Shown: positions 35,271 through 47,820, numbered from the stretch's first letter. The stretch is 64,000 nucleotides of DNA from Semisulcospira habei (GCA_036245525.1 BTPG01000005.1:125232264-125296263); one strand, 5' to 3'. Program-made: numbers and translations. The notes: generated from the letters alone by a model not told the origin.

Positions 35271-36160
35271 CGGAAAGAAGCTACAAAGAATAAAAACGCT
35301 TAAGTCGAAAACAAGGACAGCGGAGTAAAACTTTCACGTCCTTCATTTTCCGAAGCGTGTTTCTTCCTCTGTCAGATATTTCCCGACAGGCACCAGCAAC
35401 TGTTGATCTCTACCGCCTTGACGTCCGAGATTCCAAATCTGTTTTCACACAAATCAAACAGGGGGCGGAAGACGGTAAGCTTTGGGTCCGCGACGGCGCG
35501 CGTGCGCCTGATTCCCAAGCGGCTGGACCGGAACACGGGACCGTGTTGGCGGGAAAGGCCCGTGTGAGAATACAGTGGCAGGATTAGATTGCAAAAGAGA
35601 CGGGCCCTAGATCGATAAGGGGGAAAAGGCGACGACAGAAAATGAGTTTTTTAAGCTCCCTTGGTTTTAGCCAGAGCCGATATTGAATTTTGGAGTTTTG
35701 TTTTACTACGCCCTTCTATCAACGCCGCTCGGGCCATGAGGCATCAAGGATTACTCCAGTGATAAATGCGCTGGGTTGTGGATTTAAGTCTTTTACTTTG
35801 TGAAACGTACCAGGTAAGTAGGGGGGAAGAGAAGTGTGCATTGTTGTAGGTTCCCGTACTGGATGAAAGTGCTTGTTTCCAATGTTCGGGGAGTGACCAT
35901 TTTGAAAAGGGACCTCATCCAAACATTTTATAAATGTGTTGCACTTGACCTTTCTAAGCGTGTTTCTCTCTTTGTTGCGATTTTCTTTGCATTTTACGTC
36001 TTTGAATATTATCTGTTTTATCTGAATGAAGCGTTATATTTGAACTTTCAAACCAAACACCAGTGCACACGCTAAAGAGCTTTAAAACATTCAACCATTG
36101 AGTCAAACTATTCGAAAATATGGGGAATTAACATCTGCAGACTGCATCAGTTCAGGAGAC
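35271..36160. other. Unassigned spacer with repeat K fragment
   Basis: 35945-36000 carries TTTCTAAGCGTGTTTCTCTC (repeat K). 35373-35474 has an acceptor-like CTCTGTCAG and a donor-like GTAAGC around an open frame, but no recognisable protein. Confidence 0.4.
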
Positions 36161-36259
36161 AAATCGACCATGACAGCTGAAGGGTGTTGCCAGAAACGTT
36201 TGGCGCCGAAAGGTGCCAAACTATTCTGGCAACACCCTTGAACTATCATGGTCGGTCCA
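36161..36259. mobile_element. PAL-B core
   Basis: AATCGACCATGACAGCTGAA arm, TTGGCGCCGAAAGGTGCCAAA centre region, inverse ending ACTATCATGGTCGGTCC. ATTAAC at 36127 may be the outer end. Confidence 0.78.
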
Positions 36260-36687
36260 TATAGTTTGTGTCAAGGTAAAATTTCTGACCACTAGTCAAA
36301 CAAGGGTGCATACACACTGACACAAAACAAGCCCTGTGCCCGAGTCTCGACATCTTTTCACAAGGGTTCTCTCCCTGCACTAGCACTATGCCGAGCGACT
36401 GCCCTTACTTTTCAAATCGATGTCAGCACTAATCAACATATTGCATCCAACTTTCTGCGGAGGCAAGGACCAAATCTTGTTGAAACGGTTTACGAGTAAT
36501 TACAAATTTAAAATGGAAAAGGACAGTTGCGGAGAAAACTCAAATGAACCGCTCGCAAATCGAAAGACGCGGCGGGCAAAATAGCCATATATGTGGGCCT
36601 CAAAAGACAATTACACTTGGAAGGCCGATTGGCACGAGGACATTCACTTTGACAAGAATCAGATGTGTTTTCAGTGAGTGCAGAGTG

Positions 36688-36760
36688 AGGCATTCGGGCC
36701 GACCTGCCGTGCGCGGGACCACTGGGGCCGACGTCGCCCTAAAACCTTTGCGCACTTGTT
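36688..36760. repeat. PAL-D remnant
   Basis: GAGGCATTCGGGCCGACC, TGCCGTGCGCGGGACCACTG, GGGCCGACGTCGCCC. The left half is mostly lost. Confidence 0.6.
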
Positions 36761-36838
36761 AGTTTCAGCACCAACTGCCTCAGTGAGGTGGATGGACTGA
36801 CCACCGTGATGATGGTCGCTATGCTTCAGATCAGACTA

Positions 36839-36839
<1 letters not shown>

Positions 36840-36900
<61 letters not shown>

Positions 36901-36953
36901 CGCGTCTGTTCCGCGTGTGTGTGCATTCGTACGTGCGTGCGTGCGTGTGTGTG

Positions 36954-37012
<59 letters not shown>

Positions 37013-37027
37013 GCGTGTGCGTGTGTG
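36840..37027. repeat. (GT)n microsatellite, two blocks
   Basis: About 60 bp of GT, a mixed 52-bp segment, then about 75 bp of GT. Confidence 0.95.
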
Positions 37028-37164
37028 AAACTTCTGAACTCTCTGTGCACTGTTGTTGGCATCCTTCTCCTCCGAAGACAATGGAGTATATGCGCTTGCT
37101 GGGTCAGTCCGTTTTTAAGATTTGCAGTGCCTGCTGTGACTAATCAGTCCAATGCGAGAGCGGC

Positions 37165-38215
37165 AGTGTCTGTTGCATTTGCTACAGCAGCTTTATGCTG
37201 GTCTTCATTGCAAGCCGCCAGCTGGCACGATCTGCGGTGTTGGCTTCTAAGTCTGCGGGATTCAGGCTTCCAGCTTTCAGATCACGCTTGCAGACATCTT
37301 TGTATCTAAGCGCTGCTTTGCCTGTTGGTCTCGTGCCGGAGGCGAGCTCACCATACAAGATGTCCTTAGGAATCCGACCATCCTGCAAGCGGCAGACATG
37401 ACCGAGCCAGCGTAGGCGTCTTTGTGAAAGGAGTGCGTACATACTAGGAATGTTTGCCTGGGTCAGCACTTCAGTGTTTGGAACACGGTCCTTCCAAGTG
37501 ATACCCAAGATTCTCCTCAGGATGCACAGACGGAAAGAGTTAAGTCTGCGCTCTTGACGGGTGTACAAACTCCACGTCTCGCTGCTGTAGAGAAGAATGC
37601 TGAGCACACAGGTCTGGTACACTTTCATCTTAGTATTGATGGTAAGCAAGCTGTCAAGTTGTTCCACACTCTCTTGGTCAGGCTAGCCATCGCTGTTGAT
37701 GCCTTGCCGATTCTGGAGTCCAGTTCGTTGTCCAGAGAGAGGTTATTGGAGATAGTTGAGCCAATATATGTAAAGTTCTCCACTACCTCGAGGGTGTGAT
37801 CGCCTATAGAGATGCAAGGGGTGCTGCTGACATCCTGGCCCATGATGTTTGTCTTCGTCAGGCTGATGGTCATCGGTGGCGCGAGCGAAGCTGCTGACTA
37901 GATGCTGTAGTGCTTCCTCAGTGTGGGCAGTCAGAGCAGCAGCATCAGCAAACAGCATCTCTCTGATCAGGACCCTGCGCACCTTGGTCTTCGCGCGCAG
38001 ACGTGAAAGATTGAAGAGGCTGCCTTGTTTTCTGCTTCGAGTTGTGGATCCGCTTGGGGTGGAGACGTACCTTACTCCCAACCAGTGAGTGGTCAGTGTC
38101 ACAGTCAGCGCTGATAGCTGCGGGTAGTACTAAGAACGCAGTTCAGCAGCGGTCTTCTGGTAATGATGAGATCCAACTGGTGCCAGTGACGTGATCTGGG
38201 GTGTCGCCAGGACAC
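37165..38215 (-). pseudogene. Internally deleted LINE: endonuclease end fused to RT
   Basis: Read on the minus strand: an endonuclease C-terminal segment (RSRHWHQLDLIITRRPLL, then DTDHSLVGSKVRL in another frame) at about 38215-38050. It passes directly into late RT (RLRAKTKVRRVLIREMLFAD, near 37990), so the early RT palm is missing. The FADD box reads FADAA, so the second catalytic Asp is lost. A frameshift precedes TISLTKTNIMGQDV (about 37870), VENFTYIGSTISNN follows, then LLYSSETWSLYTRQERRLNS and RRLRWLGHVCRLQDGRIPKD to about 37182. Motifs differ from both other LINE types here; the clade is not assigned. Confidence 0.82.
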
Positions 38216-38352
38216 TCGGTGGCTGAGTTTGGTAGAGAAGACTGAATCTGTGGGCCTGGCCTAACCCAAAAGCCTCAGCCTACTGCTGCTGCTACTAGCC
38301 TTAGACCTGGCCCACGCTTTTAGTTCACTCTCACGCACATTCCACCGGGGGC

Positions 38353-38496
38353 CAGCTGCATGAGTGAGCTTAGTCCTGCGCTAGCTACTAAGCAAGGTGC
38401 TCTGCTAGTCCTGTGCCAGCCACTAAACAAGGTGCTCCGCTACAGCCGAGCACCTTGCTTAGTGGCTGGCGCAGGACTAAACTCACTCATACCACT
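38353..38496. repeat. PAL-C palindrome with duplicated left arm
   Basis: CAGCTGCATGAGTGAGCTTA, then AGTCCTGCGCTAGCTACTAA plus GCAAGGTGCTCTGCT. It then restarts AGTCCTGTGCCAGCCACTAA, goes through the centre TCCGCTACAGCCGAG and completes the right arm. About 36 bp of the left arm is present twice. Confidence 0.85.
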
Positions 38497-38804
38497 GAAC
38501 CATGACTTCTTCCTACCTGCTGACCTTATCTAAAGTCACAGACATTGGCAATGACTCCGGCAAATGAACTCTTTTTGCCCCAGCTACGGAACAATATCAG
38601 TAACACAAAACATGAAAATTACGTCTAGACTTGGCTTCAAGGAACAGGGGCGCAACGCTGACATTCACGTGTGGTTCTCTTTTCTTTTCTTTTTAAAATG
38701 AAAATTGTACATGCTAGCTACTTACCTTCTCACTAACAACCCAGTGTCTGAAAATATTACCTAGTTCCGTGTTAAAAGCTCTTTGCATTCGTTGTGAAAA
38801 AGTG

Positions 38805-38805
<1 letters not shown>

Positions 38806-38837
<32 letters not shown>
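38806..38837. repeat. Poly(T) run
   Basis: About 31 T in a row. No retroposed body recognised beside it. Confidence 0.9.
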
Positions 38838-38838
<1 letters not shown>

Positions 38839-39119
38839 TTTCTTCCAAACTTCGGTCAAATTGAAAAATAGCTCACTAGAAAAGGTTGTAGGTTCGACTT
38901 CTGTTGAAGTCAAAACTTGCGCAAACGCTTTTAGATGCCACGTATATGCCAATACAGGCTTAGAACTACTGAAGAAGCAATTCATTGACCTAGCTCATAT
39001 GTCCAAACTTACCTTAACTACCGATCAAAAAGATAAAGTTTACATTTTCTGCCAGAACTGAAACTTGTCATAATGATTATGAAAATCCTTCACTCTAAAG
39101 AAATGCAAGCCACTCGACT

Positions 39120-39242
39120 GCAAGAGTTATATACCCTCATGAGCCCCCGCAGTTGCAGGGGCTCATGAGATTCTATACTTCTTGCTGACACCACTTTGTA
39201 TCCATATCCCTTTGGCGTTAATTTTTCACGGTGAAGGGGTTC
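39120..39242 (-). mobile_element. PAL-A MITE, minus orientation
   Basis: Core 39120-39184 (GCAAGAGTTATATACCCTCA, CCCCCGCAGTTGCAGGGG). The right segment CACCACTTTGTATCCATATC closes with ACGGTGAAGGGGTTCA, where the expected TTAA reads TTCA. Confidence 0.72.
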
Positions 39243-39343
39243 AGTCCATTTTCGGATACATCGCCTTCATGAGACTAGCAAATTTGACTAAACTTTTAAA
39301 AGCGCCCAATCCCAGAACACCTTTAACTGATGTGTGTAGATTT

Positions 39344-39406
39344 TTAACCCTTTGCGTGTCGGTATATCGTCGCGACAAAAACCACTACCGACACGCAAAG
39401 GGTTAA
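39344..39406. mobile_element. PAL-E, short form, TTAA-bounded
   Basis: A 63-bp element: TTAACCCTTTGCGTGTCGGT, ATATCGTCGCGACAAAAACC and ACTACCGACACGCAAAGGGTTAA. Outer arms are perfect; the inner hairpin is reduced to GTCGCGAC. Confidence 0.85.
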
Positions 39407-39559
39407 TACAGATCGTTGGGACTTACTTTCATGCTTACCCTCAAGCCGATAGATAAAACGAACGAAGCTCTCCACACCCCCACACCCCTTCCTTCCATAC
39501 GCACGCACTGACGCGCAACTGCTTCAATGATGAACGCTATTGATAGCCCGGCTTGACCC

Positions 39560-39652
39560 GCAAGAGGTGGTGCTTTAGTGCACAGATTTTTTCATAAGAC
39601 CCCCACGAGAATCAGTGTAGGAGTTTATGAACATCTAGACTTGTTGCAGATA
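39560..39652. repeat. PAL-A core, highly diverged
   Basis: GCAAGAGGTGGTGC at the left and ACTTGTTGCAG at the right with CCCCACGAGAA between. A weak match, listed for completeness. Confidence 0.4.
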
Positions 39653-39835
39653 TATAGACGGTCCTCCAGGAATGAGTTTACCTATGACGTAACAGCTTTC
39701 GTGCCTCGGAAAAATTCCGTTACGAAACTTCGGCTAGAACAAAGAGGGTTGGCTCTTTCGACCCCAAAGACAAACGGTCCCTATTTCAGCATAGTCGTGA
39801 GGTTCTACACGCCAAGTACAGCACAGTGGAACAAT

Positions 39836-39930
39836 ATCGACATAGAGGGCTCAAGGTAATGCCTGATTAGATTGGCGCCTAGAAAGACGCCAAGCGAATC
39901 AGGCACTACCCTTGAGCCACAGGTCGATCC
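39836..39930. repeat. PAL-B core
   Basis: ATCGACATAGAGGGCTCAAG arm, TTGGCGCCTAGAAAGACGCCAA centre, inverse ending CACAGGTCGAT. Confidence 0.75.
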
Positions 39931-40391
39931 GTCTGTCGCAACTGACGGTGGAACAAAAGGGGAGTTTTCAAATGACGCTAGACAGGGATGCGGCATAGGA
40001 TCCTATTACTGTGTAACAAGCTCCGTCCCAGTAATGAGCCTGAGTAATCTACTTTCCTCTTTCTTCGTCGAGGTGAGGCTAAAGTTGGGCGGTGCCCGGG
40101 CAGAGGAGATTGAGTCCCATAGCACATAGTATATGCGAGACTGTGCTGACCCAATGACGTCATGTAATGAAGAGTCCTAGATTGACTGCAGTTTAGTTTA
40201 CCAAAGGCATAAGAGTTTACCTGAACAAATCTACCTACTGAAAAGTTGTATTTGTATTGTGGACACCATTATTTTTCGAAACTGATTTCGCCACTGAAAA
40301 ATCTTATTTAGAATAAAACGATGACTGAGAAGCGTGCAAAATGCAGAGAAATAGCCCAAAAAAGAAAGAAGCACGCTTAGAAAAACCAGTT

Positions 40392-40397
<6 letters not shown>

Positions 40398-40484
<87 letters not shown>
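40398..40484. repeat. (TC)n microsatellite
   Basis: About 87 bp of TC, immediately 5' of a LINE C-terminal fragment. Confidence 0.95.

Positions 40485-41280
<796 letters not shown>

Positions 41281-41354
<74 letters not shown>
41281..41354. repeat. (TC)n microsatellite at LINE 3' end
   Basis: About 74 bp of TC after the (CAT)n tail. Confidence 0.95.
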
Positions 41355-41359
<5 letters not shown>

Positions 41360-41640
41360 AGGAACATTATTGTCACTGTCTTTTCTAAGCGTGCTTCTTT
41401 ACTCTTTGAGTTATGCTCTAGAACGTTATGTGTATAGTGTCACGCTGACAGTACGGGAGATACACGATGATGAAAAACACGTTGGACTTTCCATATTATT
41501 GCATATTCACGTGAAAACACCACAGCGAGTTAGTTCAAAGGCGGTACCGCACTAGCTTGGTATCTTCGTCGCCTGTCATGACCGATGTGTTGCCAAGAGC
41601 TCAGCCCTACAGTGGCAAAAAAACAATATGTCCGTTTTTG

Positions 41641-41853
41641 TTAACTCATTCAGCCCGACGCACGTATTTCCCAAATTATGGAGGCGTCACTAACGACTAT
41701 GCACCTGTTGCAGGAGATGGGTCGACCATGATAATTCATGGGTAGTGCCAGATTAGCTTGGCGCCGACAGGCGCCAAGCTAATCTGGCACTACCCATGAA
41801 TTATCATGGTCGACCCATCTCCTGCTGTAGTGCGTCAGGGTTGAATGAGTTAA
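41641..41853 (+). mobile_element. PAL-B MITE, complete and youngest-looking
   Basis: A TTAA-bounded 213-bp element. Left end TTAACTCATTCAGCCCGACG, right end CGTCAGGGTTGAATGAGTTAA. The core 41713-41822 is a nearly perfect 110-bp palindrome running GGAGATGGGTCGACCATGAT to its inverse, centre GGCGCCGACAGGCGCC. Confidence 0.92.
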
Positions 41854-41859
41854 AATCGA

Positions 41860-42718
<859 letters not shown>

Positions 42719-42974
42719 TCCTGGGAACTTCAAACATGAAATCTCAGAACAATCATTCAACTTAGCCAGGTTTACATCTCGGTTTACACCAGTTTTATAA
42801 ATCTGAAGATAGACTGTGGAAACAATCTCTGCCCGGACAGCAAAGGCGAAAACTCCCTGCGTAAGCAGAAGCTCTTGACACTCTATGCCTCTCTTCCTCA
42901 TAGTAAGGGTCTGACTGTGTGCCTCAGAACGGATCCAGATCAACAGTCTGCCTGTTACTGTACCAGATTTTAAA

Positions 42975-43170
42975 ACCATTCGGCAGTGAAAGTGGACGCA
43001 GACTGTGTTCTTGAAATTCTGCATTGTAAATGCAACATCAAAGATACCCAGTCGTGAAAGCGAACGTGGATACAACGTGGTTTCAGCAAGAGGCATAGAT
43101 CTAGATTTATACCTCTTGCAGCTGGGTGATATTCTCATTCAGTTTTTCGGCAGTGAACGCATTGAACTTT
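42975..43170 (+). mobile_element. PAL-A MITE with collapsed core
   Basis: AACCATTCGGCAGTGAAAGTG left part, GGACGCAGACTGTG and AGATACCCAGTCGTGAAAGC, core reduced to 35 bp (43085-43119), right part TTTCGGCAGTGAACGCATTG. The GC-rich inner palindrome has been removed cleanly. Confidence 0.7.
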
Positions 43171-44329
43171 GATACTTTTGCGTGTAGCTACACTTCCTTC
43201 AATCTTACAATATCGCGCTTAATGATCAATCAGTCATTTTGGGCATGACGTAAGTCGACTTTCAGCTTTAAAGGTCCGGGTTTAGCAATTAGTCAGTAGA
43301 GGACATCGAAAAAAAAAATTCAAAGTCCCTACCTGACACAGAAAGTGCAACCCTGATAGGGCCCCGTGTGATAGGATCCCCGAGCACGCACGTTACTATA
43401 GCTGCTGTAGAGTGTCAGACGTCCTTGACGGCTGTCACAGTTCACGAAAACAGGTATACACCATCCAGCTGCCTAAGGTCACTTCCAGTTGCATCTGTCC
43501 GTGCGCGGTAACATCCAATTCCCGTGCAACTACGACTGAAAAATATCCAACTTTCATTTTGCCGCACTGGTGAAGCCTGCACCGAGCCGCGACGTCCAGA
43601 GCGTCCAAAAAAGGTCCAGCGAATGGTGGCGGTAAGTCCAACATGATATGGTGTGGTCTTTTCACTTTTTGTGGTACAAATATTACTTTTGTTGGTAAGT
43701 ATATTTCCAACAACAACAAACACCTATGCGCGTGTAGCTGACGTCGTGTTTACAAAGGGAAGGTACTCGTAAATATGTATTATCAGGGGACACCACTCTA
43801 ATGACCACTTCCTTGTCAACAACAAGAAGCCCTAGCGATCGTAATGTTATGTGTGTTCTGGTGTACAGGACACTAATTTCGGGGGAAATGATGACTGAGG
43901 AAATAACAGCAGACGACAGTGGTGAGAAGTAGGCAGAATACATCGATGAACAAGACGAAGAATAGATTGGAAATCTTAGCCTCACTGTTCGTCTCTTCTG
44001 TAGTTACTATATATACGTCACTATAGTAACAGCCTGAAACTTTGTTTTGAAATTTTCTCTCCTTTATAAATAAGTGTAATAGTTTCTGGGCAATTTTCTA
44101 TTACACATATTTGTGTTATATACATAATGAAATATGCGATATATTCTGAGCTCTGGTCTGATGTACATTTAGAAGTTTCCACTTTTAGTTGCGATTTGTT
44201 TTGGGGGTTCGTGGTGGTTGTCAAGTTTTTGTGTAAATATCTTCAGAACGCCACGCCATTTTCTAGTACAAGACCCGTGTGTGCATTACATAACTATACA
44301 AATACCAGTCATTTGATTCTTTTTCACAG

Positions 44330-44479
44330 TGCCACACCAAATGAGCTCACAGAGCAGCAAGCAGCTAATGTGTTATTTCTGTGGATACATTTGTGAAGCT
44401 AGTACAAAGTGAAGGTGCATCAGTAATGGAACAACGCCCAATCTCATCACAATACATAACAGATAATCGCAGTGGCAAG
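44330..44479 (+). pseudogene. Candidate transposase exon (frame-broken)
   Basis: A strong acceptor (TTTGATTCTTTTTCACAG, ending 44329) and a consensus donor GTAAGT at 44480 bound this segment. One frame gives ELTEQQAANVLFLWI, another gives FVKLVQSEGASVMEQRP up to the donor in phase 0, so a one-step frameshift near 44390 is inferred. I do not recognise the protein family. Confidence 0.45.
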
Positions 44480-44497
44480 GTAAGTTGTGAACCTAAA

Positions 44498-44498
<1 letters not shown>

Positions 44499-44572
<74 letters not shown>
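44499..44572. repeat. (TG)n microsatellite
   Basis: About 74 bp of TG inside the transposon, just after the donor site. Confidence 0.95.
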
Positions 44573-44576
<4 letters not shown>

Positions 44577-44579
44577 CTT

Positions 44580-44755
44580 GGGACAAAATGTACAGCTGGC
44601 TTATATTTAGAACAAAATATACAGCTGTCTGAATAAAAAACAAAATATACCTGCAGTTGTCTGAACACAGACAAAATGTTCAGCTGTCTGAATGAAAACA
44701 AATGTACAGCTGCTCGCTGTATGAAAACAACATCAGCAATTGTCTGGATGAGAAT
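44580..44755. repeat. Minisatellite, ~30-40 bp units
   Basis: Four to five diverged units of AAAATGTACAGCTG plus TCTGAATGAAAAC. Located inside the transposon. Confidence 0.65.
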
Positions 44756-45210
44756 ATAATCAACAGGTCTAGGTAAGGATAAAATAATTATACCACTATA
44801 ATCAACCTAAAATATATTTGTTCACAAAATAACAGCACATTTCAGTGTGATGAAATAGAGCAATACATGTATGTGCATAATTCATTATGAAACTCACAAT
44901 CAGGTATATAAGTGGTCTATTGTAAGTTGGCTTGCCACTGATACAATGTATTTCTCATATTTTCCTGAAACCACAAGCTTATGAACAGGAGAAATATGAG
45001 TGACAAAAACTTATACTATCATTCTTGTATACCAAAATATTTTATTGCTAGTTTTTCTGTGAATCATGTAAATACATGTATGTATATATTGCTCCATATC
45101 ATAACACTAAAATGTGCTGCTATTTTGTGACTAAGCCATTTTTAGAAAGCCACACGTACATGCGTATGTGCACACATGCCTATTTTCTGTATTTATTTCT
45201 TTCTCAACAG

Positions 45211-45342
45211 GTTTTGTCCATCCATGACTGTGTTTATGGTTTGTTTCTAGACAGCAGGGCTGCCACAAGGTCAGGTGACTTGAAACTGGTGAATGCACAG
45301 ACTGGCATCGAGTTTCTGAAGACAGCAAGACCTGTCCGATAA
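45211..45342 (+). CDS. Candidate last exon of the long-TIR transposon
   Basis: A polypyrimidine tract and CTTTCTCAACAG end at 45210. The frame then runs VLSIHDCVYGLFLDSRAATR and SGDLKLVNAQTGIEFLKTAR to a stop at 45340-45342. Phase 0 fits the donor at 44480. 43 codons plus stop. No family recognised; a transposase C-terminus is the natural guess from its position between the TIRs. Confidence 0.45.
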   Translation, partial: VLSIHDCVYGLFLDSRAATRSGDLKLVNAQTGIEFLKTARPVR

Positions 45343-46298
45343 GTTGTCACCGACAGAGTTCTACTGTAGTCTCCTGCTACTTTCAGGTAATTATCAGTTT
45401 GGTGGCATTTGATTTTGAAGTATGGTACACCCGTGCGCTTGCACAAAATCATTTTTGTTTGTAAAAGTGTTATCACATCACACATAAAGTAGCTTATAGT
45501 GTCCTGGAAATATTGCTGTCACAACACTAAGTTATGATTTACATATGACTGCTACCTCCACACTGTAAGTATATTTACAAGTTGACAGTAAACATTATTA
45601 TCATGGTGCCATGGTGGTTTTTCTCCCAAGTCTTCATAACAGCTAGTGCTAGCTACCGGTCAGTTTGCCACTCTGTAATGCATGTATCTTTTTTCCAGTA
45701 TGAAATAGATTTGTATATTATTACTGACTTGATCGCAGCCACTGAAACATCTGGATCATTACTTTGATGTGTGGCCATTTTTGGACGCTGTGGACGTCGC
45801 TCAGTGCTTCCCAGTACCGGCCCAGAGAGTGAAAGTTGGATAGTCATCTTTCGTTGTTGTTGCACGAGAATTGTGGGTGTTACCGTGTACGGACAGATGC
45901 AACTGGAAGTGACCTTTGGCAGCTGAGTGGCGTATACCTGTTTGCATGAACTGTGACAGCCGTCAAGGACGTCTGACACTCTACAGCAGCTATAGTAACG
46001 TGAATGTTCGGGGATCCCATCTGATGAGGCCCTGTCAGGGTTGCACTTCAAGTCAGGTCAGTAGGGACTTCGAAATTTTTTTTCGCTGTCCTCAACTGAC
46101 TAATTGCTGAACCAGGACCTTTAATGCACGTGTGATCCCCCCGTCTAGGTGACACTGACAAACGATACGCTCTAGGAGATTAGAGTGCAGTGAAGGCTGA
46201 CTTGTGTCGTTCGCATGCGGCTGTAACAGACTGTGAGATAAATTGACAATGATGGCAAGTCTTCGGGAACAGTGGCCGAGCGGATATAAACAAAAAGC

Positions 46299-46378
46299 AC
46301 TTCAAAAGGTCTTCGAGCCAACGTCGGTCTTACTGAGCGGTAAAGGCTAAGCCAAACGTCGGCCCGATGACCTTTTGC
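46299..46378. repeat. PAL-D variant
   Basis: CAAAAGGTCTTCGAGCCAAC and ACGTCGGCCCGATGACCTTT pair; the centre is replaced by CTTACTGAGCGGTAAAGG. Confidence 0.62.
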
Positions 46379-46380
46379 AT

Positions 46381-46917
46381 TCAAAATAGTCATTTCCGCC
46401 TCGGGCACAGGCTTTTCCAAGCCGGTAACTGACTTGAAAAGTGAAAAACCAACCCCCAATCCGCACCGAGTGACAACCCCTGCGAGCTGCCATGGTCGCG
46501 TTTTCCTGGAACTGATATGTCGTGACCCCACAGGCAGCAAAAGTTATCCTATTTACATATCTCTTCCTCTCAAAGAGGAGATCAGGGAGGTTTCAGCCTA
46601 CGCCCAGAGCAGAAAGTAACATGACAAATCCGAGGTACATATCCGCTGTGCGCACCTGCCGTCCGCGTATCGGAGGCTGGCTCTGTCTCGGAGCATCAGG
46701 TCCGCAGTAAATGGCCCTATCGGGTTTCTTTGGATAAAACAGAAACCAATCACTTTTTTTCCCTCGCCGACAGAACATTCCATCTGCAAGAAGCAGAGAT
46801 TGCCATGAGCACTAGCATCCGATTTCTGCCATTTGCAGACGGCGTGCATTTTTTAAAACCTAGCTTCCAACCCAGTCCATCTGCGAGAGGCCGCTTAGAT
46901 TCTTATGATCACCTCGC
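46381..46917. other. Spacer with weak PAL-A remnants
   Basis: ATCTGCAAGAAGCAGAGATTG at 46782 and ATCTGCGAGAGGCCGCTTAG at 46879 look like decayed PAL-A arms. No gene supported. Confidence 0.4.
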
Positions 46918-47017
46918 AGTTGCATGAGTGAGCTTAGTCCCGCGCCAGCCACCAAGCAAGGTGCTCCGCTGTTGCTTGGTGTCTGGCGCAGGACCGTTAT
47001 GCTCACTCATGCAACTG
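46918..47017. repeat. PAL-C palindrome, shortened right arm
   Basis: AGTTGCATGAGTGAGCTTAG, TCCCGCGCCAGCCACCAAGC, AAGGTGCTCCGCTG then TTGCTTGGTGTCTGGCGCAG and CTCACTCATGCAACTGG. The inner GGAGCACC of the right arm is deleted. Confidence 0.82.
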
Positions 47018-47185
47018 GTCCCTGCAAAACTATAAAGGCTTACGAGAATCGACATTTATTGGCTGCAAGAGCGCTTGCGACTAAAATTATATGCTTTTGC
47101 CGATAATGATCGGTACAGTCTACTATAGATCTACGCTGCTCTTACAGAGGAAGTTGGGGTAAGTTTTCAAAGGGATCCAAGTGCG

Positions 47186-47400
47186 CACTGAAAAGTCATT
47201 GGGCAGATGTCGTCCCAACGATATTCACAATATCGTTATCTCAGTGTGATGTCTGTGATGGTGAATCCAAAGAGGTGGGAGGGCGGTGGGGCGGGGGGAG
47301 GGGGAGGAGGGGGTTCGTTTTCAGCCCATGACGTCCCCTCTCCACGTACCGTGCGCGGGTCGACAGTGGTGGACAGCGACCCGATGGTCTTTAGCGCACT
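47186..47400. repeat. PAL-D halves split by G-rich insert
   Basis: CACTGAAAAGTCATTGGGCA plus GATGTCGTCCC at 47188-47218, and CCGTGCGCGGGTCGACAGTG to GACCCGATGGTCTTTAGCGC at 47350-47397. About 130 bp, including GGGGCGGGGGGAGGGGGAGG, lies between them. Confidence 0.55.
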
Positions 47401-47487
47401 GGGATGATGTTGTCACACCCCCCCCCCTCACACACACACAGAGTCTGTCTCTGTCTGTCTCTCTGTCTTTTTGTCTCTGTCTGTCTG

Positions 47488-47489
<2 letters not shown>

Positions 47490-47551
<62 letters not shown>
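47490..47551. repeat. (TC)n microsatellite
   Basis: About 60 bp of TC after a TCTG/TGTC-rich segment. Followed by TTTCTCAG and an open frame to 47730 (see findings). Confidence 0.92.
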
Positions 47552-47554
<3 letters not shown>

Positions 47555-47755
47555 AGCTTCAATGGATAGTGCAGAACTTGGAAGAGAAGTACATTATCGA
47601 TCGTCAGACATCTCTGCCAAGCGAGGTCCCTGAGAGAGCCGAGACGGGAATGGGATATCAGGACTGGGGCAGAAAAAAGTGCACGCGTACAACCCAAAAG
47701 ACTTACTACTTTAGAGAAGCAATGATATAAGTGGAAGGGAGGTCCAGACCCAGCC

Positions 47756-47820
47756 TTGAGAAGCGTATATTCTCATGAACGTTTCAACTGCTGAGGCTCA
47801 TGAGAATATATTTCTCAAAC
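47756..47820. repeat. PAL-A core, diverged
   Basis: TGAGAAGCGTATATTCTCATGA and TCATGAGAATATATTTCTCA pair; the GC-rich centre is lost. Confidence 0.6.

Larger units (their letters stand above)
43272..46120. mobile_element. DNA transposon with ~345-bp TIRs and TTAA target duplication
   Basis: TTAA stands at 43268-43271 and at 46121-46124. Inside them the ends read AGGTCCGGGTTTAGCAATTA and, inverted, AGGTCCTGGTTCAGCAATTA. The inverted repeats continue for about 340-350 bp (43272-43612 against 45776-46120) with point differences and small indels. The 2.16-kb interior is AT-rich and holds two exon-like segments. TTAA target duplication is characteristic of piggyBac and Kolobok superfamilies; the terminal sequence and long TIRs do not let me choose. 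The reading frame appears broken, so it is probably not autonomous. Confidence 0.85.

Noticed and set aside
35373..35474. Exon-like frame with CTCTGTCAG acceptor and GTAAGC donor
   Set aside because: Splice signals are only moderate and the peptide resembles nothing I know. Kept as a spacer note.
43435..43723. ORFs inside the left TIR of the long-TIR transposon
   Set aside because: They lie in the inverted repeat, where both arms give similar frames; no transposase motif.
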